In this document: piece by piece, positions 60,756-64,000 of the stretch
Layout: each line of letters starts with the position of its first letter
Position numbering within the stretch: the first letter of the stretch is position 1
From: Saltatorellus ferox
GTDB taxonomy: Bacteria > Planctomycetota > UBA1135 > GCA-002686595
Reading direction: 5' to 3'
Length of the DNA stretch: 64,000 nt
NCBI GenBank assembly: GCA_007751475.1
Contig: CP036434.1
Coordinates: 3,224,001 to 3,288,000 of the forward strand
The notes under the pieces: generated by a model
What the model was told of the DNA's origin: nothing
Database searches by the model: none
Seen by the model: the letters and a program-made list of their open reading frames with translations, nothing else
Program-made: the position numbers and the translations under genes

Positions 60756-62936
60756 TCAGGCGTCCTTCTTGCCGTAGATACGGATGGCCTTGTCGAGGAA
60801 CTCTTCCTTGTCCTCGACGGGCTTCCAGCCCAGCTTCTCGCGGGCGAGATTGCTGGAGAAGGGGCTTATGAGCGCGCGTGACTTGAGGTCGCGGTACGAG
60901 GGCAGCGCAACCTTGCGACGACCGACGGTCTTGACGACCCACTTGCCGATCTCCATCACCTGGCTGGTGAGGAGGCCGCGCGGGTGGAACTCCATCTTGC
61001 GACCGGTTGCCTCGGTCAGGACCTTGACGGCCTCGTGGCCCGAGATGCCCGGGTTGGCGCAGAGGTTGATGGCTTGGCCGTCGACGCCTTCGCCTTCGGC
61101 GAGGGTCGCGGCGACCAGCGCGTCGGCCACGTCATCGGCGAGCACGAGCGGAAGCTCGTTGTCCCCCGGACCCCAGCCCACGCAGTGGTTGTCGCGCACC
61201 CAGAGGCCCAGCCCGGAGTGCTGCATCGGCGTGCCCTCGCCGAGGACGACGCCCGGACGCGCGACGACGAGCTTGAGCCCGGTGCGATCGGCCACGGCCT
61301 TCAGCGCCTTCTCGGCGGCCGCCTTGCCCTTGGAGTAGAGCGGGCGCTTCTCGGGCTCGGGGTCGGTGTCCCAGGAGTCCTGGATCTTGCCGCCAGCGGC
61401 CGCCGCCGGGCCGTCCGGACCGGTGTAGAGCGCCGCGATCGAGGAGACGTACACGAGCCGCTCGACGCCGGCCTCGGAGCACTGCTCGGCCACGCGGGCG
61501 GAGCCGTCGACCATGATCTTCTGGACCTCGGCCCAGTCGTTGCCGTTGCCGGTGGCGAGGTGGATGCAGCGACGCGCGCCCTTGAGCGCCCGCGCCATTC
61601 CTTCCTCGTCGCCGAGCGACGCCCGGACCATGCGGAGCTTGCCCGACAGCGCCGCGTCGACGATGGACGGCGGCAGGCTGTGGTTCCGGCGCGTGATGCA
61701 GGTCACGTGCTCGCCCTTCGCCAGCAGTCTCGTCACCACGCGGCGGCCGATGAAGCCCGTTCCACCGAGCACGACGATCTCGTTCTCGCGCGCCTCGCCA
61801 GGATCGGGGAATTCCGGCACCGGCGGGGGCGTCGCGGAGGTGTCGCCTGCGACGGCCTCGGCCCACTCGGTGACCCGCAGCGCGGCCCAGGAGTCATTGG
61901 GCAGCGGCTTGCCCTCGCGCAGCGCCCGGTGAAAGGCCTGGATCGAGTCGCGCATGCCCACGTAGAACGCGTCCTTGCGCTTGCCGAGGCCCAGGGTGAA
62001 GAGGCTCCAGCCCGTCAGCACCTTGCGGGCATCCTTCCTGAGCTCTTTCGCGCGCTTGGCGCCTGCGAGGTAGCTGTTCCAGAAGTCGAGATAGAGGGTC
62101 TTCTGCTCGCCGCTCAGCTGATCGTGGAAGAGATCGGCCTCGAGGGAGCCGTCCGAGCCAAGGACCTGGATCGTCGAGCGCGTGAACGGCTCGCCGAAGG
62201 CCATGTACATCTCCGCGGTGCCCTTTTCGGCGACCATCGACGTGGACCAGCGCTTGTGGAAGGTCTGGCCCGGGTGCAGCTCGGTCGTCGCGAGCTGGGT
62301 GGTCGTGGCGCTCTTGATCGGCCCGAGCAGGTGCTCCAGCTGGCTCAGCGGGTGGACGGCCTGCTCGAAGACGATGTTGCGCGGCGCGCGGAACATCCAG
62401 TGGGAGTAATCGCCTGCGTCGAGCTGGCGAAGCGGCACCGAGAGCGTCACTTGGACGTGCTCCACGCGGCCGATCTCGCCATTCTGGATCCGCTCCACCA
62501 TCCGCTGGAACGACGGATGGAAGACATTGTTGTGGTTGACGCCGAGGGCGAGGCCCAGGGAATCGGCCAGCTCGGCCAGCTCCCGCGCGTCCTTCGAGTC
62601 CAGGGCGATGGGCTTCTCCACGAAGACGCCGACGCCGGACTCCAGGAGGGCCCGGGTCAGCTTGACGTGCAGGTCCGGCGGGACCGCCAGGTGGGCGATC
62701 TCGACGCCGAGCCCCTTGAGTTCCTTGAGGTCCGAGACGGCGTGGGGGGCGCCGTAGCGCTTCGCAGCGGCCTGAGCGCGCTCCTGGCTCACGTCACAGA
62801 CGGCCACCAGCTCGACGTTCGGAGTCTCCTTGAGGACGTCGAGGTGGAAGTCGGCGATGTAGCCGGCGCCGACGACGGCGACCTTGGTCTTGCCCTGGGG
62901 GCGGGCCATGGGCTTTTTGGTGGAAGGAGAAGTCAT
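60756..62936 (-). CDS. fused Gfo/Idh/MocA oxidoreductase and NAD-dependent epimerase
   Basis: The 726-residue protein joins two Rossmann enzymes. Residues about 15-385 form a Gfo/Idh/MocA oxidoreductase with A-V-V-G-A-G-Y-I-A and the catalytic-lysine motif E-K-P-I-A. After a Pro-rich linker, residues about 400-726 form an extended SDR epimerase/dehydratase with V-L-G-G-T-G-F-I-G-R-R and V-S-S-I-A-A-L-Y plus Y-S-K-G-K (Tyr-x3-Lys). Both bind NAD(P) and act on sugars, so a two-step conversion of a nucleotide sugar is inferred. ATG 62936 has GAGGGA six bases upstream; ATG 63029 adds 31 low-complexity residues. The glycosyltransferase follows five bases downstream. Confidence 0.85.
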   Translation of the reverse strand: MTSPSTKKPMARPQGKTKVAVVGAGYIADFHLDVLKETPNVELVAVCDVSQERAQAAAKRYGAPHAVSDLKELKGLGVEIAHLAVPPDLHVKLTRALLESGVGVFVEKPIALDSKDARELAELADSLGLALGVNHNNVFHPSFQRMVERIQNGEIGRVEHVQVTLSVPLRQLDAGDYSHWMFRAPRNIVFEQAVHPLSQLEHLLGPIKSATTTQLATTELHPGQTFHKRWSTSMVAEKGTAEMYMAFGEPFTRSTIQVLGSDGSLEADLFHDQLSGEQKTLYLDFWNSYLAGAKRAKELRKDARKVLTGWSLFTLGLGKRKDAFYVGMRDSIQAFHRALREGKPLPNDSWAALRVTEWAEAVAGDTSATPPPVPEFPDPGEARENEIVVLGGTGFIGRRVVTRLLAKGEHVTCITRRNHSLPPSIVDAALSGKLRMVRASLGDEEGMARALKGARRCIHLATGNGNDWAEVQKIMVDGSARVAEQCSEAGVERLVYVSSIAALYTGPDGPAAAAGGKIQDSWDTDPEPEKRPLYSKGKAAAEKALKAVADRTGLKLVVARPGVVLGEGTPMQHSGLGLWVRDNHCVGWGPGDNELPLVLADDVADALVAATLAEGEGVDGQAINLCANPGISGHEAVKVLTEATGRKMEFHPRGLLTSQVMEIGKWVVKTVGRRKVALPSYRDLKSRALISPFSSNLAREKLGWKPVEDKEEFLDKAIRIYGKKDA

Positions 62937-63338
62937 CGAGGCTCCCTCGGAGCGTTCTTCGTCGAGCAAATGCGCGGAGGCCGCCTCGCCGAGCCTGGGC
63001 TCAGCGGGCGTTTTCGTGGTCTGTCCCATACATAAGCTATCGGCCAGGCTGGCGCCGAAGCCGAGTCGTCCCTTTGGTTCGCCGGAATTTCATGTTGTTT
63101 CATGGGGCGATCCGGGCCGATCCGGGGCGAGGCGGCAAATCTTTCCCGCCAAGGCGTCGGATGGGGCCGGCGGAGGATGGATTACCGCCGCGTCGCTGGT
63201 TATTCTCTTCCGTCAAATCTGCTTCCAGCTGGGGAGTCGGACTTGGCGAGTCGATGCCAGGTCGATGGCCCGCTGGGGACTCTCTCTCCTCATCCCCGCG
63301 CGGATCCCCCGCGCGCACCCGACCCCAGGTGCTGATCC
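62937..63338. other. divergent intergenic region upstream of guaB
   Basis: These 402 bases separate two divergent genes and must carry both promoters. I see no RNA gene, riboswitch I can name, or repeat longer than chance. A block near 63110-63130 repeats GATCCGGG twice. The open frames across it have no recognisable product. Confidence 0.4.
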
Positions 63339-64000
63339 ATGGCCGACCTCATCGAAGGACTGACGTTTGACGACGTCCTCCTCGTGCCGAATCACTCCGA
63401 CATCATGCCTGGCGATGTCGAGCTCCAGACGCGGTTCTCGGCCAACGTACCGCTGAACGTCCCGATCAGCTCCTCGGCGATGGACACGGTGACGGAGTGG
63501 CGGCTCGCCGTGGCCCTGGCCCGGGAGGGCGGGATCGGCGTGATCCACCGGAATCTTTCCATCGAGGGCCAGCGCGAGGAGGCTCTCAAGGTCAAGCGCT
63601 CCGCCAACGGAGTGATCGAAGACCCGGTCACCCTGACGCCCGACGCCACGGTGGGGGACGCGCGCCAGATCATGCGCCTCCAGAACATCAGCGGCCTGCC
63701 GATCCTCGAGAAGGGGACGCAGCGGGTGGTCGGGATCCTGACGCGGCGCGATACGAGCTTCCACCAGGACGACTCGACGCCGATCAAGGAGGTCATGACG
63801 GCGAAGGGGCTCGTCACCGCGCCGGTCGGGACCTCCCTCGACCAGGCCGGACTGCTCCTCCACCAGCACAAGGTCGAGAAGCTCCTGATCGTCGACGGGG
63901 AAGGGAACCTCGCCGGTCTGATCACGCGCAAGGACCTCGACATGCTCGCGGCCTTCCCGCGCTCGGCCTGCGACCACCGGGGCCGCCTCCGGGTCGGCGC
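63339..64000 (+). CDS. guaB: IMP dehydrogenase, 5' part
   Basis: GuaB oxidises IMP to XMP, the first committed step of GMP synthesis. The visible 220 residues include the typical opening L-T-F-D-D-V-L-L-V-P, S-S-A-M-D-T-V-T-E, the G-G-I-G-V-I-H-R-N loop and two CBS domains (about 92-205), with V-V-G-I-L-T-R-R-D and L-A-G-L-I-T-R-K-D. The barrel with the catalytic Cys lies beyond the window edge. ATG 63339 is the expected start. The reading frame remains open to base 64000. Confidence 0.95.
   Translation, partial: MADLIEGLTFDDVLLVPNHSDIMPGDVELQTRFSANVPLNVPISSSAMDTVTEWRLAVALAREGGIGVIHRNLSIEGQREEALKVKRSANGVIEDPVTLTPDATVGDARQIMRLQNISGLPILEKGTQRVVGILTRRDTSFHQDDSTPIKEVMTAKGLVTAPVGTSLDQAGLLLHQHKVEKLLIVDGEGNLAGLITRKDLDMLAAFPRSACDHRGRLRVG

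Overview
The window is high-GC bacterial DNA (roughly two thirds G+C by eye) with tightly packed genes on both strands. Its gene style points to a planctomycete (Planctomycetota). The signs are an ECF sigma factor overlapping a Ser/Thr kinase with a WD40 tail, a sigma factor fused through a membrane helix to carboxypeptidase-regulatory-like domains, SUMF1-domain lipoproteins, HEAT-repeat proteins with von Willebrand A domains, a GldA/GldF/GldG-type ABC system with a DUF4340 protein, and many genes without a clear Shine-Dalgarno. This placement is an inference from architecture; no rRNA gene is present to confirm it.

Region 1 (1-8.5 kb) is housekeeping: a transporter fragment, an OmpA-type lipoprotein, a SUMF1 lipoprotein, rsmA, dnaG, rpoD and a coiled-coil zinc-ribbon protein. 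Region 2 (8.6-13.7 kb) is a signalling cassette: a small protein resembling the kinase leader, an ECF sigma factor and a 1306-residue membrane kinase. Region 3 (13.7-19.4 kb) holds a radical SAM protein, selB and a long acidic Val/Glu-rich membrane protein. Region 4 (19.6-22.8 kb) has a HEAT/VWA protein, then 1.4 kb without genes occupied by a 1.24-kb imperfect inverted repeat made of 119-bp units around 13 copies of a heptanucleotide, then tRNA-Pro(CGG) with a strong terminator. Region 5 (23.3-25.4 kb) is rho with a very long N-terminal extension.

Region 6 (25.5-39.0 kb) is one long co-directional run: an ABC/GldG/DUF4340 module, then a type II secretion/type IV pilus-like machine (PilM-PilN fusion, PilO-like, PilP/GspC-like, secretin, GspE, GspF, pseudopilin). 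Most junctions overlap or touch, so the machine is probably made as an operon. Region 7 (39-48.4 kb) carries central metabolism: a 2-oxoglutarate dehydrogenase E1 fused to an E2 catalytic domain without a lipoyl domain, and 2.7 kb away on the other strand a homodimeric pyruvate dehydrogenase E1 translationally coupled to a NUDIX hydrolase. Between them lie a cytoplasmic HtrA/Deg-type protease and another pseudopilin. The pair resembles the actinobacterial arrangement in which the two dehydrogenases share an E2.

Region 8 (48.5-64 kb) is more accessory: the sigma/carboxypeptidase-regulatory fusion, a RAYT-type transposase broken by a 17-bp tandem duplication and flanked by inverted copies of a dispersed repeat (third copy near 59.4 kb), a second HEAT/VWA protein, a metallophosphoesterase, a pirin remnant, a propeller-type sensor histidine kinase, a glycosyltransferase coupled to an oxidoreductase-epimerase fusion, and the 5' part of guaB. 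The least explained structures are the 1.24-kb inverted repeat and the RAYT-linked repeat family.
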